7,913 bases of DNA, taken from NCBI GenBank assembly GCA_937858775.1, contig CALLYX010000432.1, forward strand, positions 1 to 7,913, read 5' to 3'. This document shows, piece after piece, positions 1-6,800 of this stretch (the first letter of the stretch is position 1; every line of letters begins with the position of its first letter). A model generated the notes under the pieces. That model saw nothing but the letters and a program-made list of their open reading frames with translations. It ran no database searches and was not told where the DNA came from. Both the position numbers and the translations under genes were made by a program. The stretch is from an uncultured bacterium. GTDB taxonomy: Bacteria; Auribacterota; Tritonobacteria; UBA1439.

Positions 1-47
1 TCTGTCGCCGCGGGTTCAGGTGTCTCCGTCGGCGTAACGGCGGGCGT
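1..47 (-). other. In-frame continuation of the giant gene beyond its amber stop
   Basis: Immediately after the TAG (50-48), the same frame reads TPAVTPTETPEPAAT to the window edge, with no second stop. This matches the linker on the other side of the stop (PTPTPTATPA) and the linker at residues 1601-1627, which has TPAETPVPG at the equivalent spot. It is therefore probably former or still-translated coding sequence rather than an intergenic region. No terminator hairpin is seen here. Confidence 0.7.
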
Positions 48-3000
48 CTACGCAGGAGTAGCCGTGGGTGTCGGCGTCGGCTCCGCATCCAGGGGGATCA
101 GCAGCATCGGACGCCAGTTGCCATCCTCGTCATACATTACGCCGGCAATCCAGCCGTCATTGTTAATCGCGTAGGCGATCGCGGAAGGTGAGTCCGGCGG
201 GGTGATGTCCGTCATCACTCCGTCCTCGTACTTGAACGCACGCATATTGCCATCGGCGGCATAGGACACCCCGACGATCACGCCCGAGTCGTTGATCCCC
301 CACGCTTCGCTGTAGTCGCCGCCGAGCGTTCCGAGGTCCGTCATCACTCCGTTTTCGTACTTGAACGCGTGGAAATGCCCTTCCGCATCATACGCCTGCC
401 CGACAATCACACCTGAGGAGTTGATAGCGTTGGCACCGCTATGACTGCCGCCGAGCGTGCCAAGATCCGTCATCACGCCGTCCTCGTATCTGAACGCGTG
501 CATGTTCCCGTCCGCGTCTTGCGCCATGCCGACAATCACACCTGAGGAGTTGATAGCGTTGGCATCGCTATGACTGCCGCCGAGCGTTCCGAGGTCCGTC
601 ATAACCCCGTCATCGTACTTGAATGCATGCTGGAACCCGTCCGCGCCTTCGGCCCAACCGACAATCACGCCTGAGTCGTTGATCCCATAGGCATAGCTGG
701 AGCTGCCGCCGAGCGTGCCGAGGTCCGTCATCACGCCGTCCTCATACTTGAACGCACGCATGTTCCAATCCGCGCCTTCAGAGCACCCGACAATCACGCC
801 GGAGGTGTTGATCCCGTAAGCATAGCTGTTCGCGCCGCCGAGCGTACCGAGGTCAGTTATCACTCCGTCCTCACACTTAAACGCATGCCCCTTCCAATCC
901 GCGCTTTCCGTCCACCCAACAATCACGCCAGAGGAATTTATTCCCCGCGCTGTATCGAGACGCGACTGCATAATGGAGAACGTGCCGAGGTCCGTCATCA
1001 CTCCGTTCTCGTACTTGAACGCACGCTCGTTCCAGTCAGCGTCTTCAGAGTACCCGACAATTACGCCGGAGGCGTTGATACCACGCGCTTCGCTGATATC
1101 TCCGCCGAGCGTGCCGAGGTCCGTCATCACTCCGTCCTCGTACTTGAACGCACGCTCGTTCCCATCCGCATCTTCCGCCCATCCGACAATCACGCCGGAG
1201 GAGTTGATCCCATAAGCGTAGCTCCAGTCACCGCCTAGCGTTCCGAGGTCAGTCATGACGCCGTCCTCGTACTTGAACGCACGCATATTGCCATCGGCGG
1301 CATAGGACACCCCGACGATCACGCCCGAGTCGTTGATCCCGCGCGCTTCGCTGAACGGGCCGCCTAGCGTTCCGAGGTCCGTCATCACGCCGTCCTCATA
1401 CTTGAACGCACGATACTTCCCGTCAGCGTCTTCCGCGCTGCCGACAATCACGCCGGAGGAGTTGATAGCGTTGGCACCGCTATAAATGCCGCCGAGCGTT
1501 CCGAGGTCCGTCATCACGCCATCCTCGTACTTGAACGCACGCATATTGCCATCGGCGTCTACTGCATCACCGACAATCACGCCGGAGGAGTTGATAGCGT
1601 GCGCTACGCTCCCGTAGCCGCCTAGCGTTCCGAGGTCAGTCATGACGCCGTCCTCGTACTTGAACGCACACCAGTACCCATCCTCATCTTCCGCCCATCC
1701 GACAATCACGCCGGAGGAGTTGATCCCATACGCTTCGCTGTTCTCACCGCCTAGCGTTCCGAGGTCCGTCATCACGCCGTTCTCGTACTTGAACGCGCGC
1801 TGGTTGCCGTCAGCGTCTTCCGCGCTGCCGACAATCACGCCGGAGGAGTTGATAGCATACGCGTCACTATATCCTTCGACTTCCACTTCCGCCCCGATAT
1901 CCACCACCGTGTACGGATACCCTGGCACGGGCGTCTCCGCGGGAGTGGCCGTCGGCACGGGTGTCTCCGTCGGCTCCGGCGTGGCCGGCGGCACCTGGGT
2001 GGGGTCCGCCTCCATCGGGTTCGTCCCCGCCTGGAACTCCTGGCAGTTCGTCAGCCCGTCGTGGTCCGGATCGCCGTTGCAATCCGCCGCGAGCGGGTCC
2101 AGGCCGTTGGCGATCTCCCACTCGTCCGGAAGCCCGTCGTTGTCGTCATCCGGGTCGTCAGCGTCCGCGATTCCGTCGCCGTCGTTGTCCGCGAAGCGGA
2201 TGGTCGCGTTCGCGCTCCCCTGGCAGTAATAATCGTCGACGACGCGCAGCTCGACGCCGACGCTGCCGTGTCCCGCCGCGACCATGAACGGCGGCACGGT
2301 TACCTGAAGCACGCTCCCGCCCCCGGCGTACTCCCCGCCCACATACCAGGCGTAGGATATGATCTGCCCGTCAAGGTCGGTCGAACCCGTCCCGTCGAGC
2401 GTCACCGTGTTCGAATCGACCGTCCCTGGGTCGGCGATCGCCGCGACCGGGGGCTCGTTCTCCTGTGCCGCCACCTCCGCCTGGGCCGTTCCGCCGTAAG
2501 CGCCCATGTTGATGGCGCCGTCCGGATAATCCGGTTCCCGGCTGTGGTCGTCCGCCGGGTCTCCGGCGTCTATGCACGGCGAGGCCGCGTCCAGCCGATA
2601 GGCATACTCCGTCATCAGGACAGGATCCGCGCTCATCTCCCCCGTCCCGGGGGAGGGCACGAACGCCTCGTACGCGCCGTAGTCCATGTATGGAGTGGCC
2701 GCCACCACGTCGTTGTAGGATATGGCGATGGAGGACGGGTCGTCCCCATCGTTCAAAGTGATTCCCTCCCCGTACTCCTCATGGGCGGCGACGATGACGT
2801 TGTTCTTCACGGTCACCGCATCCGACATGGAGAGATATATCCCGCCCCAACTCACCGCGATCGTGTTGTTGGCGATGACGGAGGAGTGGAGGTTCGCAGC
2901 GAAGACCCCATTCTCGCCAAGGAGCACGTTGTTCCTAATCGCCACGCCGGTCGTCTGGTTCTCCCACGGATCGTACTGGTCGTAGATTTCGATCCCGCAT

Positions 3001-6000
3001 CCCTCCTCCGGCGCGCGGATCGTGAACCCGCTCACCGTTACGCCCGATCCTCCGATAACCGCCGCGTAGATACCCTCCTCGTCGGTCCCGATTGAGGTCC
3101 GGTGGGCGCCCGCCCCGATGAGCTGCATTCCTTCCTTCAGTACGACGTTCTCGGGGTAGGTCCCCGCGGCGACGTCGATCGTGTAACCGTATCCGCCCCG
3201 GTTCACCGCCTCGGCGATCGTCCGGAACGGGTGCGCCTGCGTGCCGTCCCATGGGCCGGCCGCGTTCGACGCGTCCACATGGATGGTGTCCCCTTCGAAC
3301 GGATGGCTATATGGATCCGCCGGGTCGAAGCCGCCGTCCACCTCCTCCCCGTCCTTGAAGCCGTCGCCGTCGGAGTCGTCGGACGTCGGGTCGCACCCAG
3401 CGTAGTACTCCTCCAGGTTGGAGAGGCCATCCCCGTCCGGATCGTCGTCAGCCCCCTGCTCAAGGTCGCCGAAATGGATCATCTCCCAGGAATCAGGGAG
3501 GCCGTCCGAATCGCTGTCCGCATCGTCCATGAGAGAGTACCGCGCCACGGGAAAGTACGGGGCGCTCATCCGGTACTTTCCATCGTACACGGTCACCGTG
3601 AAATAGTATTGCCTGTCCGGCTCTAAGCACGTGCTGCTGATCTGCGCCACATTATTCGCGGGATACGTTCCTATGCACTCCCACGACGACGGGAAGTTGG
3701 CAGGGTCCGTCGGGTCCGGCATCGTGTCGTCCGACCAATACGCCTTGAACCCCGCGACACCCGAGGTATCGAGGAGGTATACGGTCACCTGGCCCGTGTA
3801 GTACCCCGGCCGCATTTCCACCCCGAAGGGCTTCGGCGGCGGCGCATCCCCTCCGCCGGAAGCCGCGATCGAGCGGTTCGCCAGGATGAAGTTCGACGGA
3901 TCGCACCAGTACTGCTCGATCAACGCCGCGCTCTTCGACTTCCCGCCCCACGACCCAGCCCACGCGTTCCACTCCGCCTGTGTCCACTCCTCCATCGGCT
4001 TCGCGACCCAGGTATCGTACCGGACCTCGAAGTGGAGGTGATATCCAGCCCCGTAGTAGCCGTCGGCGTTTCCGATCCCCCCTATCTTCCGGCCGCGCGC
4101 CACCGCATCCCCCGCACTCACTTCGCGGGTCTTCAGATGCCCATAGAGGGACCAGACCTTCTCGACCGTCCGCCCGGTCTCACCGTTCCTGTCTGTCACC
4201 TTGTACGGGGCCCCGCTCGGGGCCGTGTGCTCGACGACCACCACATTGCCCCACGCGCCGCCCAGATTCGCGCTGACACGCACCACCCCGTCCCCGATCG
4301 AGCGGACCGGCTGATCCTGGTCGGTCGAGCCGCCACCGGAACCGTTCCAATCCTCTCCCGGATGTTCGATCGTAGCGCTGTAGTTGGGGTCGAGGAAATC
4401 CCCGTCGGGGAGGATCCCGAAGCCGAGATAGCGGTTGCCGCCGTAGTAGTAGGCCCCGGGGATGAAACGCACGAAGTATCTCGAGTCGCGCACGACGCCC
4501 TCGACGGGAACCTGGTCGAGGCCGCCGACCGGGAAGTCGAATCCCGCCTCCGCCGACGGCGTTTCGCCCCCCTCCCGGAATACAAGAACGCGGCCGTTGA
4601 AGATCATGTAGATGTAGCCGTCCTTCACGCAGATATCCTGAAGTACATCGAGGCCGCTGGTCACGCCCGGGATTCCCACCTGGCCGACAAGGCGCGTGGA
4701 GGAGGGATCAGACACGTCTACGATCTGGAGACAGTAGGTCTCCGTCGAGCCGCCGAACCTTCTTTCCGAGCCGATGTACGCCCGGCCGTCAGATACGCAG
4801 AGCTGGCGGTTCCAGTAGGTCGGGCTCCCCCATTCGTCAAGCTGGAGGTAAACCCCCTCCTGGTTGTAATTCATATCGTAGATGGTAAGGCCGTGGCGAT
4901 CGTCCACGAGGTACACGTAGGGCGGCACGACATGCATATCGTAGGCGTAGGCGGCGTCCTGCGGCCGGATCGGATACGGCCGCACCCGGATGACGTCAGT
5001 GTCGATCGGCGGCGCGGCGCGAAAGACATCCTTGACGCCGAGCATGGTGCTGTAAAACCACCACTCGAGGCCGTTGTTCACATACGCCGGGGCGCCCCGG
5101 AGGTTGTACACGTAGGACGGGTTCTCGGGATCGGAGACCTCCCACAGCGCCGCGTAGGCGTAGACGTGGTCCTCCGCGACGAGCACCTTCTTCTCGTACG
5201 GATAAGCGAAGGCATCTATCCTCGTCGGATCGCTCCCTATGAGAACGGGATCGGTGGGATCGGAGACATCGAAGACCTTCAAGCCTTGCTGGCTTACCGT
5301 ATACGCCTTCCCGTCCTTGACATCCACGCCGAATTCCCCTTCCGAGTCGTCCGAATAAGCGCCGACCAGGACAGGATTGGCGGGGTCGCTGATGTCCATG
5401 ATCGAGAGACCGCCCGAGGCCAGATAGAGATAATCCCCGTCCACACAGCCGCTCGTCCAGTACCACTGGGAGCTGAACGCCGCATCCCCGAGGATCCGGA
5501 CGTTCCAGAGTTCCCCGGGGTCGTGCTCCGGCGTGCCGGGCGTCGGGCTCGGACACGGCTCGGCGCTGAAATCCACCTCCACCTGGCACTCCCCCCACTC
5601 CCCCTCGTTTCCAGCCCTGTCCACGGCCCTCACATAGACGGTGTGCGTGCCCTCGCCGAGCGGAGGTGTCTGGAAGGTCGCCCCAGTCGTCGTGTGGAGC
5701 GTATTCTCCCCGTCGACTCGGTATTCGTAATGGTGGATCCCGCTCGGACCGTTGTCTTCCACGCCGTAGCCGCCGATCGTCGGCATGGGGTTGCACGTGG
5801 GGCCGGCCGGCGACGGCGACGGGCTCGTCACGGGCGGGGCGTCCCTGTCGATCTTCACGTACACCACCTCGCTCCCACGCGACGGGGCGTTCCCCGCACG
5901 GTCCACGGACCACGCGTAGATGTGCGTCCCGGACGAGACGGTGAACGGCCCCGTGTACGTCGCCCACGGGCCGTAGGCGGTCGGCCCGTACCGGATATAG

Positions 6001-6800
6001 TCGATCCCGTTCTCACGGTGGATCCCGGAATCGTCCGTCGCCTCGAGCGATACCTCCACGTCGCCGCTGAACCATCCATCGTACCCACCCGGCCCCGAAA
6101 GGACCGGGTGGACGACCGGGCTGTAGGCCACGGAGGGGCGCAACCGCGTGTACTGCTGCCCCAGACCCCCACGCTGCGCCTTGGGCGAGACCTCCCAGCG
6201 CGGATCCTCCGTCATGCCGTCGGAGGTGTCGTGGTTGTAGAAGTCGGGCATGTCGTTGTGTTCTTCCGGGTATTGCACGATCGAGAAGTGCGTCCCCTCC
6301 CGCCCCCAGACGTCCACCCCGTTCATCTCGTAGCAGCATTCGACGAGCCCGTCGCACCGGATGTTGTCGAGGTCGGCGATGGTGCCGTCCCAGTCGAGGC
6401 CGTTCCAGTCTATCTGGCCGAAGAAGGTGTATGTGAGGTTGGAGTTGTCGCGGAAATCCTCCGCGGTCGCTATGATCGCCGCGCGCTGCGACGCCGTGAT
6501 GGTCGGGTTGGTGTAGGCGCCGTAGTAGTACTTGTTCTCGCCGCCCACGAAATCCGCGAACGAGTTCTCTCGCACCACGTCGAAGAGACCCCCCACCTCG
6601 ATGACGCGGTGGTTGGCGAGGTCGGCGCGGTCCCCGCCCGTGTACCCGTAGTAGATCCCGGCGTGGTCGTATCCGGCGATGCTGTAGAGGCCGGTCAGGT
6701 TATGATAGACCGCGTCCCCGCGTTCCCGGCCCCCGATTATCTGCCCCGGGGCGGGCGAGGCCCAGGCCGCGAGAATGAGAAGGATGGCCGCTCTCTTCAT
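48..6800 (-). CDS. Giant secreted mosaic protein with NlpC/P60-like, LVIVD, M23, beta-helix, PKD and HAF-repeat modules
   Basis: This encodes a 2250-residue exported protein that probably acts at the cell surface or outside the cell. Residues 1-19 are a signal peptide (MKRAAILLILAAWASPAPG). Module order by residue: 20-225 permuted NlpC/P60-like; 228-412 two Ig-like modules; 431-742 LVIVD propeller; 751-976 M23 peptidase; 990-1090 FnIII-like; 1091-1165 calcium-binding DxDxDG; 1170-1440 beta-helix; 1447-1536 PKD-like; 1537-1600 calcium-binding; 1601-1627 Pro-Thr linker; 1647-2235 HAF repeats; 2240-2250 Pro-Thr linker. The M23 domain keeps its metal ligands, so cleavage of peptidoglycan cross-links is the best-supported activity; the remaining modules look like binding or spacing units. 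The start is fixed by a strong GGAGGTGA site and an ATGA overlap with the HEAT gene. The stop is suspicious: TAG at 50-48 falls inside a linker that continues in the same frame to the window edge, so the gene may be truncated, mis-sequenced or recoded. Confidence 0.9.
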   Translation of the reverse strand: MKRAAILLILAAWASPAPGQIIGGRERGDAVYHNLTGLYSIAGYDHAGIYYGYTGGDRADLANHRVIEVGGLFDVVRENSFADFVGGENKYYYGAYTNPTITASQRAAIIATAEDFRDNSNLTYTFFGQIDWNGLDWDGTIADLDNIRCDGLVECCYEMNGVDVWGREGTHFSIVQYPEEHNDMPDFYNHDTSDGMTEDPRWEVSPKAQRGGLGQQYTRLRPSVAYSPVVHPVLSGPGGYDGWFSGDVEVSLEATDDSGIHRENGIDYIRYGPTAYGPWATYTGPFTVSSGTHIYAWSVDRAGNAPSRGSEVVYVKIDRDAPPVTSPSPSPAGPTCNPMPTIGGYGVEDNGPSGIHHYEYRVDGENTLHTTTGATFQTPPLGEGTHTVYVRAVDRAGNEGEWGECQVEVDFSAEPCPSPTPGTPEHDPGELWNVRILGDAAFSSQWYWTSGCVDGDYLYLASGGLSIMDISDPANPVLVGAYSDDSEGEFGVDVKDGKAYTVSQQGLKVFDVSDPTDPVLIGSDPTRIDAFAYPYEKKVLVAEDHVYAYAALWEVSDPENPSYVYNLRGAPAYVNNGLEWWFYSTMLGVKDVFRAAPPIDTDVIRVRPYPIRPQDAAYAYDMHVVPPYVYLVDDRHGLTIYDMNYNQEGVYLQLDEWGSPTYWNRQLCVSDGRAYIGSERRFGGSTETYCLQIVDVSDPSSTRLVGQVGIPGVTSGLDVLQDICVKDGYIYMIFNGRVLVFREGGETPSAEAGFDFPVGGLDQVPVEGVVRDSRYFVRFIPGAYYYGGNRYLGFGILPDGDFLDPNYSATIEHPGEDWNGSGGGSTDQDQPVRSIGDGVVRVSANLGGAWGNVVVVEHTAPSGAPYKVTDRNGETGRTVEKVWSLYGHLKTREVSAGDAVARGRKIGGIGNADGYYGAGYHLHFEVRYDTWVAKPMEEWTQAEWNAWAGSWGGKSKSAALIEQYWCDPSNFILANRSIAASGGGDAPPPKPFGVEMRPGYYTGQVTVYLLDTSGVAGFKAYWSDDTMPDPTDPANFPSSWECIGTYPANNVAQISSTCLEPDRQYYFTVTVYDGKYRMSAPYFPVARYSLMDDADSDSDGLPDSWEMIHFGDLEQGADDDPDGDGLSNLEEYYAGCDPTSDDSDGDGFKDGEEVDGGFDPADPYSHPFEGDTIHVDASNAAGPWDGTQAHPFRTIAEAVNRGGYGYTIDVAAGTYPENVVLKEGMQLIGAGAHRTSIGTDEEGIYAAVIGGSGVTVSGFTIRAPEEGCGIEIYDQYDPWENQTTGVAIRNNVLLGENGVFAANLHSSVIANNTIAVSWGGIYLSMSDAVTVKNNVIVAAHEEYGEGITLNDGDDPSSIAISYNDVVAATPYMDYGAYEAFVPSPGTGEMSADPVLMTEYAYRLDAASPCIDAGDPADDHSREPDYPDGAINMGAYGGTAQAEVAAQENEPPVAAIADPGTVDSNTVTLDGTGSTDLDGQIISYAWYVGGEYAGGGSVLQVTVPPFMVAAGHGSVGVELRVVDDYYCQGSANATIRFADNDGDGIADADDPDDDNDGLPDEWEIANGLDPLAADCNGDPDHDGLTNCQEFQAGTNPMEADPTQVPPATPEPTETPVPTATPAETPVPGYPYTVVDIGAEVEVEGYSDAYAINSSGVIVGSAEDADGNQRAFKYENGVMTDLGTLGGENSEAYGINSSGVIVGWAEDEDGYWCAFKYEDGVMTDLGTLGGYGSVAHAINSSGVIVGDAVDADGNMRAFKYEDGVMTDLGTLGGIYSGANAINSSGVIVGSAEDADGKYRAFKYEDGVMTDLGTLGGPFSEARGINDSGVIVGVSYAADGNMRAFKYEDGVMTDLGTLGGDWSYAYGINSSGVIVGWAEDADGNERAFKYEDGVMTDLGTLGGDISEARGINASGVIVGYSEDADWNERAFKYENGVMTDLGTFSIMQSRLDTARGINSSGVIVGWTESADWKGHAFKCEDGVITDLGTLGGANSYAYGINTSGVIVGCSEGADWNMRAFKYEDGVMTDLGTLGGSSSYAYGINDSGVIVGWAEGADGFQHAFKYDDGVMTDLGTLGGSHSDANAINSSGVIVGMAQDADGNMHAFRYEDGVMTDLGTLGGSHSGANAINSSGVIVGQAYDAEGHFHAFKYENGVMTDLGTLGGDYSEAWGINDSGVIVGVSYAADGNMRAFKYEDGVMTDITPPDSPSAIAYAINNDGWIAGVMYDEDGNWRPMLLIPLDAEPTPTPTATPA
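96..1862 (-). repeat. HAF-family repeat array, 13 units of 43 residues (129 bp) plus one degenerate unit
   Basis: Residues 1647-2235 are tandem copies of a 43-residue unit with the consensus 'SxAxxINSSGVIVGxAxD', 'ADGNxRAFKYEDG' and 'VMTDLGTLGG'. This is the extracellular HAF repeat. Units end near residues 1685, 1728, 1771, 1814, 1857, 1900, 1940, 1989, 2032, 2075, 2118, 2161 and 2198. The last copy (2199-2235) is degenerate and lacks the TDLGTLGG element. Variation concentrates in two short windows: after TLGG, and before the RAF/HAF triplet. Stretches of 50 to 80 bp are identical between units. HAF repeats are known in predicted exported, often surface-sorted proteins; the biochemical role is not established. 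Confidence 0.9.
2001..2192 (-). other. Domain: second calcium-binding TSP3-like stretch, residues 1537-1600
   Basis: Acidic loops DNDGDGIAD (1538-1546), DDDNDGLPDEWE (1551-1562) and DPDHDGLTNCQE (1577-1588) match the first stretch in style, including the 'LPDxWE' and 'LxNxxEF' continuations. It precedes a Pro-Thr linker (1601-1627, ending TPAETPVPG) that leads into the HAF repeats. Confidence 0.75.
2193..2462 (-). other. Domain: PKD-like module, residues 1447-1536
   Basis: The module begins ENEPPVAAIADPGTV, continues VTLDGTGSTDLDGQIISYAW (1466-1485), the standard PKD core in which 'D.DG.I.sY.W' is diagnostic, and ends GVELRVVDDYY (1515-1525) before the calcium-binding loops. PKD folds are extracellular spacers or weak protein- and glycan-binding modules. 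Confidence 0.8.
2481..3293 (-). other. Domain: right-handed beta-helix with choice-of-anchor Q-like end, residues 1170-1440
   Basis: The entry DTIHVDASNA...PFRTIAEAVN (1171-1200), followed by IDVAAGTYPENVVL (1208-1221), is typical of DUF1565/pectate-lyase-like parallel beta-helices. Rungs then follow with 'vtVsgftI' and 'aIrNNvl', 'sviaNNTI', 'vtvkNNVIV' patterns (1253-1337). The segment closes with SPCIDAGDPADD (1407-1418) and INMGAYGG (1430-1437), the signature seen at the end of choice-of-anchor Q type domains. No catalytic residues could be identified, so carbohydrate binding or a passive scaffold is as likely as lyase activity. Confidence 0.75.
3306..3530 (-). other. Domain: calcium-binding TSP3-like repeats, residues 1091-1165
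   Basis: Three acidic loops of the DxDxDG type occur: DSDSDGLPD (1095-1103), DPDGDGLSN (1120-1128) and DSDGDGFKD (1142-1150), each followed by an 'xxWE' or 'xEE' helix start. This is the common bacterial thrombospondin-type-3-like pattern that binds calcium and stiffens extracellular linkers. Confidence 0.75.
3531..3833 (-). other. Domain: FnIII/Ig-like spacer, residues 990-1090
   Basis: The segment starts after a Gly-Pro linker (981-990) and ends at YSL. It contains strands such as QVTVYLLD (1004-1011) and the closing pattern LEPDRQYYFTVTVYDG (1059-1074), which resembles the 'L.pgt.Y.f.V.a.D' F-G strand region of fibronectin type III folds. The fold assignment is tentative; it is best read as a beta-sandwich spacer. 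Confidence 0.4.
3873..4550 (-). other. Domain: M23 (LytM) zinc metallo-endopeptidase, residues 751-976
   Basis: All the hallmarks of M23 are present in order: HPGED (813-817) supplies His813 and Asp817 as metal ligands; IGDGVVRV (835-842) and GNVVVVEH (851-858) form the core strands; YGHL (886-889) carries the conserved His888; HLHFEV (921-926) supplies His921 and the third ligand His923. The family cleaves peptide cross-links of peptidoglycan. A 60-residue N-terminal extension and a C-terminal tail with CDPSNFI (966-972) frame the core. The insert between VEH and YGHL (859-883) is longer than usual. Nothing suggests inactivation. Confidence 0.88.
4575..5510 (-). other. Domain: LVIVD-type beta-propeller, residues 431-742
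   Basis: The recurring pattern is 'GxxYxxxxxGLxIxDvSDPxxPvLvG'. Clear copies are GGLSIMDISDPANPVLVG (463-480), QGLKVFDVSDPTDPVLIG (505-522), LWEVSDPENPSYV (552-564), HGLTIYDMN (636-644) and LQIVDVSDPSSTRLVG (691-706), with a final strand GRVLVF (736-741). This matches the LVIVD repeat family of extracellular beta-propellers. About five to six blades can be traced, and the stretch 575-620 is degenerate. It probably serves in protein or glycan binding. Confidence 0.75.
5565..6119 (-). other. Domain: two Ig-like / OmpL47-like modules, residues 228-412
   Basis: Two modules share the ending 'G(T)HxxYxxxVDRAGN': GTHIYAWSVDRAGN at 291-304 and GTHTVYVRAVDRAGN at 384-398. Each is preceded by a D(D/N)SGI-like turn (256-260) or its equivalent (349-355) and a 'YxxYRxDG'-type strand. 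This is the pattern of bacterial extracellular beta-sandwich repeats often labelled OmpL47 or Ig-like. They are separated by an SPSPSPAGP linker (326-334) and followed by PSPTPGTP (417-424). The likely role is as a spacer or binding stalk. Confidence 0.6.
6126..6743 (-). other. Domain: candidate circularly permuted NlpC/P60 (papain-like) module, residues 20-225
   Basis: Seen: GDAVYH (28-33), then YDHAGIYYG (44-52) with His46, then VIEV (66-69), and only afterwards CDGLVECCYEMNG (149-161) with Cys149. Known: NlpC/P60 enzymes carry a CSGLV-type cysteine motif and an HVGIY-type histidine motif. In the permuted YaeF/YiiX/LRAT-like branch the histidine strand comes before the cysteine helix, as here. 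The serine usual after the cysteine is Asp150 in this protein. Inference: a thiol peptidase or amidase acting on peptidoglycan peptides or another amide or acyl substrate. The tail at about 162-225 is rich in His, Asp and Tyr and not recognised. The domain call rests on motif order only. Confidence 0.55.

Noticed and set aside
1..60. Terminator downstream of the giant gene
   Set aside because: No stem-loop followed by a T run is visible on the minus strand; the bases instead continue the coding linker.
96..1862. Regular 129-bp repetition considered as a CRISPR array or non-coding tandem repeat
   Set aside because: The period is a multiple of three, the frame is open throughout, and differences between units preserve a clear protein consensus; there are no short repeats with unique spacers.
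885..2287. Several plus-strand open frames opposite the HAF repeats and linker (for example 885-1238, 1642-2229)
   Set aside because: They are the complement of the repeated coding units; their internal repetition simply mirrors the HAF array and none has a domain or a plausible ribosome site.
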